From contig NZ_CP041405.1 of NCBI RefSeq assembly GCF_007066085.1, positions 248,001 to 312,000 on the forward strand: 64,000 nucleotides of DNA, in the 5' to 3' direction. The notes under the pieces were generated by a model that was not told the origin of the DNA, searched no databases, and saw nothing but the letters and a program-made list of their open reading frames with translations. This document shows positions 25,466 through 35,816 of this stretch, one piece after another; position 1 is the stretch's first letter; each line of letters opens with the position of its first letter. The translations under genes and the position numbers were made by a program. Origin of the DNA: Paenibacillus thiaminolyticus (lineage in GTDB: Bacteria > Bacillota > Bacilli > Paenibacillales > Paenibacillaceae).

Positions 25466-28400
25466 ATGAAGTATCGAATGAAATTGTGGAGGCAAACATT
25501 AGCATTATTTCTTTCCTTGCTCCTTCTTCTGCAGGCAGTGCCGTTTTATGCCCTGAACGCTTCTGCCTCTGCGGATGAAGACGGAGATTTTAAAGCGTGG
25601 GGAGAAAATGTCCCGAAGGCGAACCGCATGGATGTGAACTGGGAGCCGCCCGACGATGGCAATGATTACGGTTATCTGTATTATCAGAGGAAATTCGACC
25701 CTTCTTTGCCGGAGGATATGCAAGAGCAATTTGAAACAAGATCCACCAAATATAATAAACCCGTTAATGTTCTCGTCATATATCCCGGCAGCAGCGGCTT
25801 CTACAACGCTGGCAACCAATCGTATATAAAATACTGGCTGCAAGGCACTTCCGGTGTCGGAGATATTGACAGCCTTTTACGGATCACGGATGTCAGCCAA
25901 GCTAACTTTGACGCCAATCCCGACGCCTATTTAAAAAACAGTGAAGGGAAATATGTTATCGATGTTGTCATCATAGGCGTGGCTGACCTTAACGGCAGCG
26001 TCAATACCAGCGAAGCCGCTGTGAATGCCATTGAAGATTTTATAAAGACTGGCAGGGGCGTATTATTCGGACATGATACGCTAATTGACAGATCGAACTC
26101 TAATGTAGGGACAGGCTTAGAGAACATTACAAGTTCTACCGCTAACAGAGGGGAAGGCTGGCAATACACGAAGCTGAGACATTATGCAGGCATTATTGCG
26201 AATAGTGCTGTGGCACGGCTTGCTCATCAAACAAATCGTGCGTTGGTGGTGAGGGACGGTTTTTTGCTTAAATATCCGAACGTCATAAAACCTGGAGACA
26301 TTTTATCGGTAAATAACACGCACGTAAATGGATCCAGCGCCAAAGGAACCATCTGGTTGCAGTTTGCCAATGCGAACGGCACTTTGTATCAAGGCGATGA
26401 TACGGTTGGCTATGATGATGGCACAGGTTATGCCCTATATCACAGCAACTATTACTTAACGACGTATCATAATACCGCTTTTATCCAGACCGGACACACA
26501 ACCAATGCGAACATTCCGGTTGCCGAAAGAAATATTATCGCAAACACGGTGTTTTTCCTGGCTCAATTAACACATGACACCAAATTAAATGACAACGCCG
26601 CTACCGATGAGGCGCCGCCGGATGCGCCCGTGGCCAGCTACCATTCAGCTAACGGAACGGCCCAATACAAGACACTTATCACGGCGAAGGATAACGGGAC
26701 AACCTATCAGGGTTATGTGGAAGCGATTGATCAGAACCCGAACATTACCGAACGCAAAAAGTCAAATATTTTCGAAGAAATGGTAACAAGCGGGACGAAA
26801 GGCTATTTAATTCACAAATCCGAAAATGCAGATGACGATCCGTTAACTTACGCTGAAATGGATGAGAATGACAATCCGGTTGTTCCAGCCCAGTATTTGC
26901 ACAATGACGATATAGACGGTCTATTATTTACGCTTAATAATTCGGATACGGGTTATATTCATGTCCGTGCGGTGGACTGGGCGGGGAATGTAGGTCCTGT
27001 CAGCCATAACAATATTGGCGATTTAATGCCTTCCTTTACGGTCAATATCATAGGCAAAGTACAGGGGAAAACAGAACCGCAGGAACCGTTATACACTATT
27101 CCGCTGCAAATGAGAGCGAACGATGAACCGTTTCGGTTTCCCGCTCTGACTGTGCCAGGTTATAAATTAACCGGGCCGGAGAGCGGCTTTATCGAGATTA
27201 ATCCCGCGACCGCGGAACAGGAGCAGCCGTTTGTTTTTTGGTACACGGATAACATGACGACCGTAACGATAAAAGCGATGTATGAAGGCACAGCTACGCC
27301 TATAGAAAGCTTTTCCGAGTATAGAGTAGCCGCAGAAATAGGAAAACCATTCTCGCATGATCCGCCCGTAATTAGGGGATTCGATTATGAAGGAGCGGCA
27401 AATAACAGTACAACGCCTGACGGCAACAGTATTGCCAGCGTAGCCGCGAATGGGGAACACGAGATTATATTCTACTATACCAAGCAGACTACCGAAAAAG
27501 GACTGATTATCAATATCGTCGATATCGATAACATCCCTTTAGGCACCGTTTACCGTTCTCTGGTAAAAGGCGTTCCCCAAGACATGACCTATCCGAACGA
27601 TCCGAAATCCGTGGAAGGGCTGGAGGTTTTAAAGCATTATACCTATAAGTCGGTTGAGCCCGACACGGTAACCTATGATGGTGTTAACGATATCAACGTG
27701 ACTTATGTTTATGAAAGAATAAAGCGCACGGTGAAAGCTGCGGCTTATGACGAGGCTACAGGAGCGAAGATTACAGATATACGCAGCGAGGATCTGACTG
27801 TAGGCGATACGCACCAGATTCATGCTCCGCCAAGCTTGACTCATAACGGCGTGGATTACTCCATTATAGGCGAGACGACACAGGATATTTATGTGTCCAA
27901 CGGTGCAGCGGCTGTTGAAATCAAGTTCTATTATAAGGCTGCAACGGAAGGTACGGTCCATGTGGTGGCTTGGTATGATACGAATGGCAGCGGAATCTAT
28001 GAGCCGGGTATAGATCAGGTGATTCAAAGCTATGATTTATCCGGAACGGTTGGTTCGTCTGTTTCTATACCGGCGCCGACCATACATGGCTGGCAGCTTG
28101 CGGGCGGAGAGGCAGAATCGGTTACCGCCACAGTTAGTGCAGACGCCCAAACCATTTACTTTCAATACAATAAAGATGTGTGGACTGTAGAGGTCCAATT
28201 AATGGATTACTTATCAGGCGCGGAAATCACAACGCTGGGCTCGATAAGCTATGAAGTGCCTAAGGGCGACTCGTTGACGGTATATGCGCCTAATGTGCCA
28301 GACTATATACTTACAACCGGTGCGGTGAATACCAATCCAATTACCTATCCGATTGTAGACGAGAATAAAACGGCAACCTTTTATTATACGCCTTTAGAGG

Positions 28401-31400
28401 ATGCGATAGACGCCGCCTATGTGGACGTCACTATCAAGGGTGTCGGCAATGGTCTGACATTATACAGCTACACCAAGCGCATATTGAAGGGGACAGAACC
28501 AATCACGCTAAGGGATGAAGCGGACGTCTTCTCGATTCCGGGCTATGTTCTGGACGCGGGCCAGAACCATGTGTTTACGCCGGACGGCAGCGTTGCCGAG
28601 ATGATCTTTACCTACACCTCGACCGCGGCGACGGTAACAATCAACATGGTTGACGGCAGCGGCAACGAGGTGGCGCCAAGCTTCAACGTGGCGGCGACGA
28701 CGGGCGAAAGCTTCAGCTACACGGCGCCATCCGTATCGGGCTACAATCTTGAAGGGGCCTTGACGCAATCGATATCCAGCGTGAGCAGCGTCAACAACAG
28801 CCTGACTTTTGTGTACAGCCAGGCGAGCGGTAATGTAATGGTTGTGCTGACAGAAGGCGGCCGCATCATCAAAACGGTCAGCGAAACATTCGCGGTCAAC
28901 GAGACGCGTGAAATCCCGGTTCCGGATCTTGCGGCGGATTATTACACCGCACTGAGCAAGGCTGACACGGTTACTTACCGTGGAACCGCGTTGACGGTGG
29001 AATACCAGTATACGAAGGATCTGGTGGATATCCCGGTTCAAGCGGTGGACTATTTGACGAACGACGTGCTGGATACCGTTACCCTAGCCAACCAGCGCAA
29101 GGGAGAGTCGTTGACGGTAGGTGCGCCGAATGTGGCGGATCATGTACTGGTAGGCAGCCACACGCAGACCGCAATCGCTGACGGCAGCGAAGTTATCTTC
29201 AAGTACAGAACGCTTGCGAATGATGAAGTCGCAGTCAAAGCGGTGTCGCAAGACGGCGTATCGCTGCAAAGCTATGTGATGAGCGGAACGGTCGGCGAAA
29301 CGGTCTCCGCGATGGCGCCCGGCATACTGGGCTGGAGGCTGACCACAGGCGCGATCCAACAGGCACTGGTGGGAACCGACAAGGAAATTGGATTTACGTA
29401 TGAGGCGGATGTCGTCACGATCACGGTCAAGTCGATCGATGAACAAGGCGCGCCCATCGGCGAGGCAGCGTTCCAGACGGCAAGGGGCGGCAGCTTCGAG
29501 GCGCATGCTCCGCACGTCCCTGGGTATGTGTTAGACGACGAAAAAACCAAGGAATTGACCTATGTTGTTAGCGATACCAGCGTTACCTTCCGTTACAAGA
29601 GCATCGAGGATGTGGTCCCTGACTACACGGTAGCGATCACGGTGATCGGGAAGAGCGCAACGGAGGAGTTATACGAGTACGATATTACCCGACCGAAGAA
29701 CAGCGGAGCTTTGGAAGTGGACGCATTCCAGGTCAGAGGTTACAAATTAATAAACTCTTCGCCGGTAAGCGTCACGGTGGGGGATAAAGATGAGACGGTT
29801 ACCTTCGATTATGAAACGTTGGCGACGGTCGTTGCGATCCGCATGGTTGACGGCAGCGGCAACGAGGTGGCGCCAAGCTTCAACGTGGCGGCGACGATGG
29901 GAGACAGCTTCAGCTACAGTGCGCCATACGTCTCGGGCTACAATCTGGAAGGGGCCATCACGCAGACGATATCCAGCGTAAGCAGCGCCGACAGCAGCCT
30001 GACCTTTGAGTACAGCCAGGCGAGCGGTAATGTAACGGTTGTGCTGAAAGAAGGCAGCCGCATCATTAAAACGCTCAGCGAAACGTTCGCGGTCAACGAG
30101 ACGCGGGAAATCCCGGTTCCGGATCTTGCGGCGGATCATTACACCGCACGGAGCACGGCTGACACCGTTACGTACCGTGGAACTGCGTTGACGGTGGAAT
30201 ACCAGTATGCGAAGGATCTGGTGGATATCCCGGTGAAAGCAGTTGACTATGTGACGAGCGAAGTGCTGGACACGGTTACCAAAGCCAACCAGCGCAAGGG
30301 CGAGGCGTTGACGATAGGCGCGCCGAATGTGGCGGATCATGTACTGGTAGGCAGCCAGACGCAAACCGCAATCGCCGACGGCAGCGAGGTCATCTTCCAC
30401 TACAAAACGGTGGCGAACGATGAAGTCGCCGTCAAGGTGGTGTCAGAAGACGGCGTCTTGCTGCAGAGCTATATGATGAGTGGAACAATTGGCGAAACGG
30501 TCTACGCGACAGCGCCGAGCATCCTGGGCTGGAGGCTGACCTCCGGCGCCAACCAACAGGCACTGATCGGAAGCGACAAGGAGATCGTATTTACGTATGC
30601 CGCGGATGTCGTCACGGTTACAGTTAGGGCGATCAATGAACAAGGAGTGTCCATCGGCGAGGAATCGTTCCAGACGGCAAGGGGCGGCAGCTTCAAGGCG
30701 TATGCTCCGCACGTCTCGGGGTATGTATTAGACGACGAGAGCGCGAAGGAATTGATCGATATCGGAGCCGACACCAGTGTTACTTTCCGTTACAAGAGCA
30801 TCGAGGATGTGGTTCCTGACTACACGGTAACGATCACGGTGATCGGGAAGAGCGGTACGGAGGACTTATACAAATACGGTATCACCCGACCGAAGAACAG
30901 CGGAGCTTTTGAAGTGGACGCATTCGAGGTTAAAGGTTACAGCTTAATTAACTCTTCGCCGGTAAGCGTCGTGGTGGGAGATAAAGATGAGACAGTTACC
31001 TTCGATTATGACACATTAGCGACAGTCGTTGCGATCCGCATGGTTGACGTCAGCGGCAACGAGGTGGCGCCAAGCTTCAATGTGGCGGCGACGACGGGAG
31101 AGAGCTTCAGCTACAATGCGCCGTACGTCTCGGGCTACAATCTGGAAGGAGCCATCACGCAAACGATATCCAGCGTAAGCAGCGTCAGCAACAGCCTGAC
31201 CTTTGTGTACAGCCAGGCGAGCGGCAATGTAACCGTTGTGCTGACAGAAGGCGGCCGTATCATCAAAACGGCGAGCGAAACGTTCGCGGTCAACGAGACG
31301 CGGGAAATCCCGGTTCCGGATCTTGCGGCGGATCATTACACCGCAATAAGTACGGCTGACACGATTACTTATAATGGAACCGCGTTGACGGTGGAATACC

Positions 31401-33448
31401 AGTATACGAAGGATCTGGTGGATATCCCGGTTCAAGCGGTTGACTATGTGACGAACGACGTACTGGACACCGTTATCATAGCCAGCCAGCGCAAGGGCGA
31501 GGCGGTGACGGTAGGCGCGCCGAATGTGGCGAATTATGTCTTGGTAGGAAGCCAGACGCAGACCGTAATCGCCGACGGCAGCGAAGTCATCTTCAAGTAC
31601 AGAACGCTTGCGAATGATGAAGTCGCAGTCAAAGCCGTAGCGGAAGACGGCGTATTGCTGCAGGGCTATATCATGAGCGGAACGATCGGTGAAACGGTCT
31701 ACGCGACGGCGCCGAGCATACTGGGCTGGAGGCTGACCACAGGCGCGAACCAGCAGGCCCTGATCGGAACCGACAAGGAGATCGTATTTACGTATGCGGC
31801 GGATGTCGTAACGATCACGGTGAAGGCGGTCGATGAACAAGGCGCGTCCATTAGCGAAGAGACGTTCCGGACGGCAAGAGGCGGCAGCTTCAAGGCGTAT
31901 GCTCCGCACGTCTCGGGGTATGTGTTAGACGACGAGAGCATCAAGGAATTGAGCGATGTGGCAGCCGATGCCAGCGTAACCTTCCGCTACAAGAAGATCA
32001 ATATCGAGACATACAGAGTAACTGTCCATTACGTGGAGCAGGAATCGAAGGACAAGTTGAGAGACTCTTCCACTTATATCGGCAAGGAAGGGGAAGTGTT
32101 GTGGTTAAGAGCAGATCAGATCACGGTAACTGATGTCGTATACACGCCCTTAAGATACAATGAGCTATACACGATTACCACGGATCCTGCTCAAGAGTAT
32201 ACGTTTGAGTACATTGAGGGTGAAGATGCTGATATCCAGCTTCTGACGATTAACCATCTGGAAGCAGGCACGAACCATGTGCTGAATGAGTCCGAGCTGG
32301 TCACAGGACGGTCCGGCGAGGAAATCCGGTATCTGGCGACTCCGATAACGGTATCTGGCGTAACCTATAAGCCGGAGATGCCAGATTACTCTTATATATT
32401 CGATGAGCGACAGGACCAAGCGCTTACTATTTTCTATAACAAGGACGTATCGGAGACCGTGCGCCAGGTCTTGGTGAAGTATGTGGAGCAGGGGACAGGC
32501 TTAGAACTGGCTGCGCCGATGACGATGAGCGGCAAGCCGGGAGACACGGTAGCTTTGACGCCGGTCTATGTATCGGAATATACGCCAGTGACATCCAGCC
32601 ATATGTATACGTTCAGTGAACAGGAAAGACAGGAATACACGTTCTATTACACGAAAAACTCATCGAATTCTGGCAATACGGATTCGGGCAATACGGACAC
32701 AAGCCCATCTCCGGTAACACCGCCACACCCGGCGCCGGAGGAACCAATAGAACCGGAGACGGATGCGTCACAGGCGGGGACGGAAACACCAAAGCTGGAG
32801 ATGGAGCATCATTACAACTACATTACCGGCTATCCGGACGGGACGATTCGACCGGAGAACCGGATTAGCCGAGAAGAGGTAGCCGCTATCTTCTATCGTC
32901 TCATGGAGGATGAGAGCCGGGAGCACTATATCTCCGATAAGAACTCCTTCTCGGATGTAACCGGCAGCCGGTGGTCGAACAAGCAGATCTCGACGCTCGA
33001 AGATGCCGGAATGATTACCGGGTATCCGGACGGCACCTTCAAGCCGGGTAACTTCATTACACGGGCGGAGTTCGCAGCGATTGCGTCCCGATTCGACCAG
33101 CTCAATGATCAAGCCAATGACATGTTCTCGGATGTGTTCGGACATTGGGCGGAGAAGTATATCGTATCGGCTGCGAACAAAGGCTGGATCAAAGGCTATC
33201 CGGACGGCACCTTCAAGCCGAACCAGTATATTACGCGTGCAGAAGCAATGGCTTTCATCAACGGTATGCTGAATCGGAAAGTGAAGGCGAACGATATTCA
33301 TGAGCATGCGAAGCAGTGGCCGGACAATAAGCCGGGCAAATGGTACTATACACATGTATTGGAAGCGACGAATTATCATGACTATAGCCGCAACGAAGAT
33401 GGCTATGAAGTATGGCAGGCCGTTCATCCGGATCGAATCCATCCGTAA
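25466..33448 (+). CDS. giant MucBP-repeat, SLH-anchored surface protein, 2660 aa
   Basis: Signal peptide (cleavage near NASAS), then a domain of about 350 residues (VNVLVIYPGSSGFYN, VIDVVIIGVADLNG, RGVLFGHDTLID, NTVFFLAQLTHDT) that resembles a glutamine-amidotransferase-like DUF5057 fold; I am unsure of the name. From about residue 595 it is a long string of MucBP-type beta domains of 65-75 residues, most ending in FxYxxD/E. Six of these make a 399-residue block that occurs nearly three times (about residues 1060-2175). Three more divergent MucBP domains follow (2178-2395), then a Gly/Ser/Asn/Pro linker and three SLH modules (about 2448-2660; GYPDGTIRPENRISREE, GYPDGTFKPGNFITRAE, GYPDGTFKPNQYITRAE). 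MucBP repeats bind mucin-like glycans or act as spacers. The start is ATG 25466 behind GAGGAGAGGG. Confidence 0.93.
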   Translation: MKYRMKLWRQTLALFLSLLLLLQAVPFYALNASASADEDGDFKAWGENVPKANRMDVNWEPPDDGNDYGYLYYQRKFDPSLPEDMQEQFETRSTKYNKPVNVLVIYPGSSGFYNAGNQSYIKYWLQGTSGVGDIDSLLRITDVSQANFDANPDAYLKNSEGKYVIDVVIIGVADLNGSVNTSEAAVNAIEDFIKTGRGVLFGHDTLIDRSNSNVGTGLENITSSTANRGEGWQYTKLRHYAGIIANSAVARLAHQTNRALVVRDGFLLKYPNVIKPGDILSVNNTHVNGSSAKGTIWLQFANANGTLYQGDDTVGYDDGTGYALYHSNYYLTTYHNTAFIQTGHTTNANIPVAERNIIANTVFFLAQLTHDTKLNDNAATDEAPPDAPVASYHSANGTAQYKTLITAKDNGTTYQGYVEAIDQNPNITERKKSNIFEEMVTSGTKGYLIHKSENADDDPLTYAEMDENDNPVVPAQYLHNDDIDGLLFTLNNSDTGYIHVRAVDWAGNVGPVSHNNIGDLMPSFTVNIIGKVQGKTEPQEPLYTIPLQMRANDEPFRFPALTVPGYKLTGPESGFIEINPATAEQEQPFVFWYTDNMTTVTIKAMYEGTATPIESFSEYRVAAEIGKPFSHDPPVIRGFDYEGAANNSTTPDGNSIASVAANGEHEIIFYYTKQTTEKGLIINIVDIDNIPLGTVYRSLVKGVPQDMTYPNDPKSVEGLEVLKHYTYKSVEPDTVTYDGVNDINVTYVYERIKRTVKAAAYDEATGAKITDIRSEDLTVGDTHQIHAPPSLTHNGVDYSIIGETTQDIYVSNGAAAVEIKFYYKAATEGTVHVVAWYDTNGSGIYEPGIDQVIQSYDLSGTVGSSVSIPAPTIHGWQLAGGEAESVTATVSADAQTIYFQYNKDVWTVEVQLMDYLSGAEITTLGSISYEVPKGDSLTVYAPNVPDYILTTGAVNTNPITYPIVDENKTATFYYTPLEDAIDAAYVDVTIKGVGNGLTLYSYTKRILKGTEPITLRDEADVFSIPGYVLDAGQNHVFTPDGSVAEMIFTYTSTAATVTINMVDGSGNEVAPSFNVAATTGESFSYTAPSVSGYNLEGALTQSISSVSSVNNSLTFVYSQASGNVMVVLTEGGRIIKTVSETFAVNETREIPVPDLAADYYTALSKADTVTYRGTALTVEYQYTKDLVDIPVQAVDYLTNDVLDTVTLANQRKGESLTVGAPNVADHVLVGSHTQTAIADGSEVIFKYRTLANDEVAVKAVSQDGVSLQSYVMSGTVGETVSAMAPGILGWRLTTGAIQQALVGTDKEIGFTYEADVVTITVKSIDEQGAPIGEAAFQTARGGSFEAHAPHVPGYVLDDEKTKELTYVVSDTSVTFRYKSIEDVVPDYTVAITVIGKSATEELYEYDITRPKNSGALEVDAFQVRGYKLINSSPVSVTVGDKDETVTFDYETLATVVAIRMVDGSGNEVAPSFNVAATMGDSFSYSAPYVSGYNLEGAITQTISSVSSADSSLTFEYSQASGNVTVVLKEGSRIIKTLSETFAVNETREIPVPDLAADHYTARSTADTVTYRGTALTVEYQYAKDLVDIPVKAVDYVTSEVLDTVTKANQRKGEALTIGAPNVADHVLVGSQTQTAIADGSEVIFHYKTVANDEVAVKVVSEDGVLLQSYMMSGTIGETVYATAPSILGWRLTSGANQQALIGSDKEIVFTYAADVVTVTVRAINEQGVSIGEESFQTARGGSFKAYAPHVSGYVLDDESAKELIDIGADTSVTFRYKSIEDVVPDYTVTITVIGKSGTEDLYKYGITRPKNSGAFEVDAFEVKGYSLINSSPVSVVVGDKDETVTFDYDTLATVVAIRMVDVSGNEVAPSFNVAATTGESFSYNAPYVSGYNLEGAITQTISSVSSVSNSLTFVYSQASGNVTVVLTEGGRIIKTASETFAVNETREIPVPDLAADHYTAISTADTITYNGTALTVEYQYTKDLVDIPVQAVDYVTNDVLDTVIIASQRKGEAVTVGAPNVANYVLVGSQTQTVIADGSEVIFKYRTLANDEVAVKAVAEDGVLLQGYIMSGTIGETVYATAPSILGWRLTTGANQQALIGTDKEIVFTYAADVVTITVKAVDEQGASISEETFRTARGGSFKAYAPHVSGYVLDDESIKELSDVAADASVTFRYKKINIETYRVTVHYVEQESKDKLRDSSTYIGKEGEVLWLRADQITVTDVVYTPLRYNELYTITTDPAQEYTFEYIEGEDADIQLLTINHLEAGTNHVLNESELVTGRSGEEIRYLATPITVSGVTYKPEMPDYSYIFDERQDQALTIFYNKDVSETVRQVLVKYVEQGTGLELAAPMTMSGKPGDTVALTPVYVSEYTPVTSSHMYTFSEQERQEYTFYYTKNSSNSGNTDSGNTDTSPSPVTPPHPAPEEPIEPETDASQAGTETPKLEMEHHYNYITGYPDGTIRPENRISREEVAAIFYRLMEDESREHYISDKNSFSDVTGSRWSNKQISTLEDAGMITGYPDGTFKPGNFITRAEFAAIASRFDQLNDQANDMFSDVFGHWAEKYIVSAANKGWIKGYPDGTFKPNQYITRAEAMAFINGMLNRKVKANDIHEHAKQWPDNKPGKWYYTHVLEATNYHDYSRNEDGYEVWQAVHPDRIHP
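28646..31990 (+). repeat. 1197-bp coding repeat, nearly three copies
   Basis: Copies start at 28646, 29843 and 31040, each at the ATG codon of NMVDGSGNEV/RMVDGSGNEV, with both spacings exactly 1197 bp (399 codons). The third copy stops after five of six domains near 31990. The copies are highly similar at DNA level, so recombination could change the length of the stalk in steps of 399 residues. Confidence 0.95.
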
Positions 33449-33477
33449 AGCGTAAAGCAGCCTTGCCTGCATAACAT

Positions 33478-33513
33478 GAAGCTCCTTTCGAGGATTGTCC
33501 CGGAAGGAGCTTC
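33478..33513 (+). terminator. hairpin after the surface protein gene
   Basis: Perfect 10-bp stem GAAGCTCCTT/AAGGAGCTTC with a 16-base loop. There is no T run, so termination efficiency is uncertain; it may act as a 3' stabiliser. Confidence 0.55.
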
Positions 33514-33738
33514 TGTAATGAATATGATTAAATGAACATAATGACATACTGATTTCTCTGTTCTGGTTTCCCGTTTTCTCTGCAGGGCAGGGAGGGATTG
33601 CCGTTAAATTTTCATAATTAGTTGTGAACTAATACATACTTCTATTCACTTTATCCATGATAATGTATATTTTAATATTCCAAAATAAAATTGATAAATT
33701 TCTGTCAGGTCGGGAACACATCAGAGGTGATTGCAAGC

Positions 33739-35145
33739 GTGAAATCTTCAAATCGACTTGTTCTTTTATACCAATATTTAGTTGAACATAATGATTGGAT
33801 GACAGCTCAACAATTAGCCGCGGTGCTGAGCTGTTCTGTTAGCACGATAAGAAAAGATCTTAAAACGCTAAAGTCTTTTTTGCCGGATACTTGGTTCCTG
33901 GAAAGCCAAAGGGGCAAGGGGATTCGCCTGAATCGTCCCTCTAACCAGCCTATTTTACCATTCGCACATGTCGTAAGTGATACCGATATACTTCAAAATC
34001 TAATAAGATATCTCATCCATAATGAGACAGGGTGTACATTGACAGAACTCAGCCGAAAGTTATTTTATAGTGTCAGTGCAATCAGTAAAATGATGAGGAT
34101 ATTAAAGCAAAAGTTGAAAAAATACCATCTAAAATTAGATACAAAACCAGTAAAAATTAGTGGAGATGAGTTTCATTTACGACAGTTTTATTTTGACTAT
34201 TATCTAAATACGAACTGTACGGCTCCTATCCAACAAGAAACGTTAACATCGATACGCACGCTTATGAAAACAATTGAACAAACTGGAGGATTCAAGTTTT
34301 CTGACATTTCTTACATACAACTTCCGATTGTCTTTTCTGTTTGGCAAGGCCGCCTTTGTAAAAAAAAGTTCATCACAAATTGTCCCTCTGTTTTTTATGA
34401 ATTAGGTGAGCCGCTTCGATGGATGATCCCCATTATTGAAAGACATTTAAAAATTCTTCATATTAGGGCAAGCTCTCATGAATTACATTATGGGGCAGCA
34501 CTGCTGCTCGGTGTGCCACGAAGCGAAGGCAAAATAGTAGAAGTGTTAGAGCCATGTTATATCGATTCTGTATGTAAAGTGATTCAATACATGGAAGAGA
34601 AAACGCGTTTTCCATTTTCCGACGATAACATTTTATTGCAACAAGTATATGATTATTCTAAACATGCAAGGATAAGATGGATTACAGGAATTCATAGTTA
34701 TGCCAATCAACATGCGATAAAGATAAAAAAGTGTGAATTCACTCTCTTTACCTTAATCCATGAGGCCATGCATCAATACTTTCATTATACAGATTCAATT
34801 AGGGATGATGATGTAGCAGACATTACGATGTTCTTTGTTGCCAGCAAGCAAGGATATAGAATGCAGCAAAAAGAAAAAACGATATTATTGTATGTAAATG
34901 AAATCGGCGTGATGAGATATGTCAAGCTGAAGTTGCTTGAAAATATTTGCGGACTCGTCAAAATTATGACTGCACATCACGTCCACGAGATGGAACACTT
35001 TGCCTCCAATAAAAATATAGATGTCATCGTGACGACCAATCAGCAAAATTATACTCTATTAACTAATGGGATTCCTGTCATCCATATCGGGCCAATCCCA
35101 ACCAGCAATGATTTCAATATCATAAAAGATACATTAAAAATGTAG
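33739..35145 (+). CDS. AtxA/Mga-like transcriptional regulator
   Basis: 468 residues from GTG 33739, chosen because AGAGGTG is nine bases upstream; the frame is open back to TTG 33691 without a ribosome site. Two N-terminal helix-turn-helix domains (WMTAQQLAAVLSCSVSTIRK and CTLTELSRKLFYSVSAISKM) are followed by a middle region of PRD type and a C-terminal EIIB-like domain (GVMRYVKLKLLENICGLV, then NIDVIVTTNQQNY). This is the Mga/AtxA layout of virulence regulators whose activity is tuned by PTS phosphorylation on PRD His. The gene is markedly AT-rich compared with its GC-rich neighbours, which points to transfer. It stands alone between terminators, so targets are unknown; the upstream surface protein gene is one candidate. 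Confidence 0.8.
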   Translation: MKSSNRLVLLYQYLVEHNDWMTAQQLAAVLSCSVSTIRKDLKTLKSFLPDTWFLESQRGKGIRLNRPSNQPILPFAHVVSDTDILQNLIRYLIHNETGCTLTELSRKLFYSVSAISKMMRILKQKLKKYHLKLDTKPVKISGDEFHLRQFYFDYYLNTNCTAPIQQETLTSIRTLMKTIEQTGGFKFSDISYIQLPIVFSVWQGRLCKKKFITNCPSVFYELGEPLRWMIPIIERHLKILHIRASSHELHYGAALLLGVPRSEGKIVEVLEPCYIDSVCKVIQYMEEKTRFPFSDDNILLQQVYDYSKHARIRWITGIHSYANQHAIKIKKCEFTLFTLIHEAMHQYFHYTDSIRDDDVADITMFFVASKQGYRMQQKEKTILLYVNEIGVMRYVKLKLLENICGLVKIMTAHHVHEMEHFASNKNIDVIVTTNQQNYTLLTNGIPVIHIGPIPTSNDFNIIKDTLKM

Positions 35146-35161
35146 TCTGCGCATTGTAAAT

Positions 35162-35184
35162 ACGGGTAACCTATCCCGTTTTTT
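35162..35184 (+). terminator. intrinsic terminator
   Basis: Stem ACGGG/CCCGT with an eight-base loop and six T after the AtxA-like gene. Confidence 0.8.
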
Positions 35185-35304
35185 CTTTTACCCTCTGGCA
35201 CCTTCCTCACACCCCTTTTCATCTACTTTTTAAAACCAACGTTGACGCGGAATTGACGCATGTCTGCAGGAACCCCTGCTCACATATGCTTCGACTCTAT
35301 GGAA

Positions 35305-35327
35305 CTGTACTGGTACAGCTTTTTTTC
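35305..35327 (+). terminator. short terminator-like hairpin
   Basis: Stem CTGTA/TACAG around CTGG followed by a C and eight T. No gene ends just upstream, so it may shield the thrS promoter from read-through. Confidence 0.45.
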
Positions 35328-35409
35328 ACTTCACCGCATTAGGCAAGCTGTCTGTGATGGAGAAGGTCGCGAACGGTATTTTGCAGAAAAATCAACGTGA
35401 GCAAGGGAC

Positions 35410-35439
35410 TTGACTTTTTTCGAAATACGTGTGTAATAT
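35410..35439 (+). promoter_or_regulatory. promoter of the T-box thrS unit
   Basis: TTGACT (35410-35415), 18-base spacer, TAATAT (35434-35439). The transcript is expected to begin near 35446, just before the T-box leader. Confidence 0.65.
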
Positions 35440-35445
35440 TAAGTC

Positions 35446-35758
35446 CATATTCATCAGGCGATGACCAAAGACATGATTCCCTGCACGGGCTGCCCAGAGA
35501 GAGAAGCGCAAGCTGCGAGCTTCTTCGGCTACGGTTGCGGAATTACCCCTTTGCAGCCGTGGTGTTGAACCCGTCGAACGAATGATGTGCGGCGGCAGTA
35601 AGCGGCACCGTCTCATCCTCGTTACCGGATGTCCAATGAAGGATCTTGCATCTGCACGGCTAGTGAAGCGAACCTGCCAGGCGGCCATGCAAGGTCGAAG
35701 TAGGGTGGAACCACGAGCAGAACGCACTCGTCCCTGTCAGGGAGAGTTGCGTTTTTTT
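35446..35758 (+). promoter_or_regulatory. T-box leader, threonine specifier ACC, with terminator
   Basis: The T-box motif AGGGTGGAACCACG is at 35702-35715, followed by a terminator stem (35721-35751) and seven T. Stem I contains CAGAGAGAGAAG near 35495 and the helix CACGGGCTGC (35484-35493) with GCAGCCGTG (35553-35561). Immediately 3' of that helix, where the specifier loop belongs, lies GAACCCG with ACC at 35569-35571, a Thr codon, in agreement with the gene downstream. Uncharged tRNA-Thr should promote read-through. The base of stem I was not resolved by eye. Confidence 0.92.
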
Positions 35759-35816
35759 GCGTTCCCGCGTGCGTTCATCAAGCTTGGACCAGTATGGAGG
35801 AAAGGGAGGCTGAAGC

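Noticed and set aside
28508..31909. Long open frames on the minus strand across the giant surface gene
   Set aside because: They recur with the 1197-bp repeat and simply mirror the codon bias of the plus-strand gene; no ribosome sites or known products.
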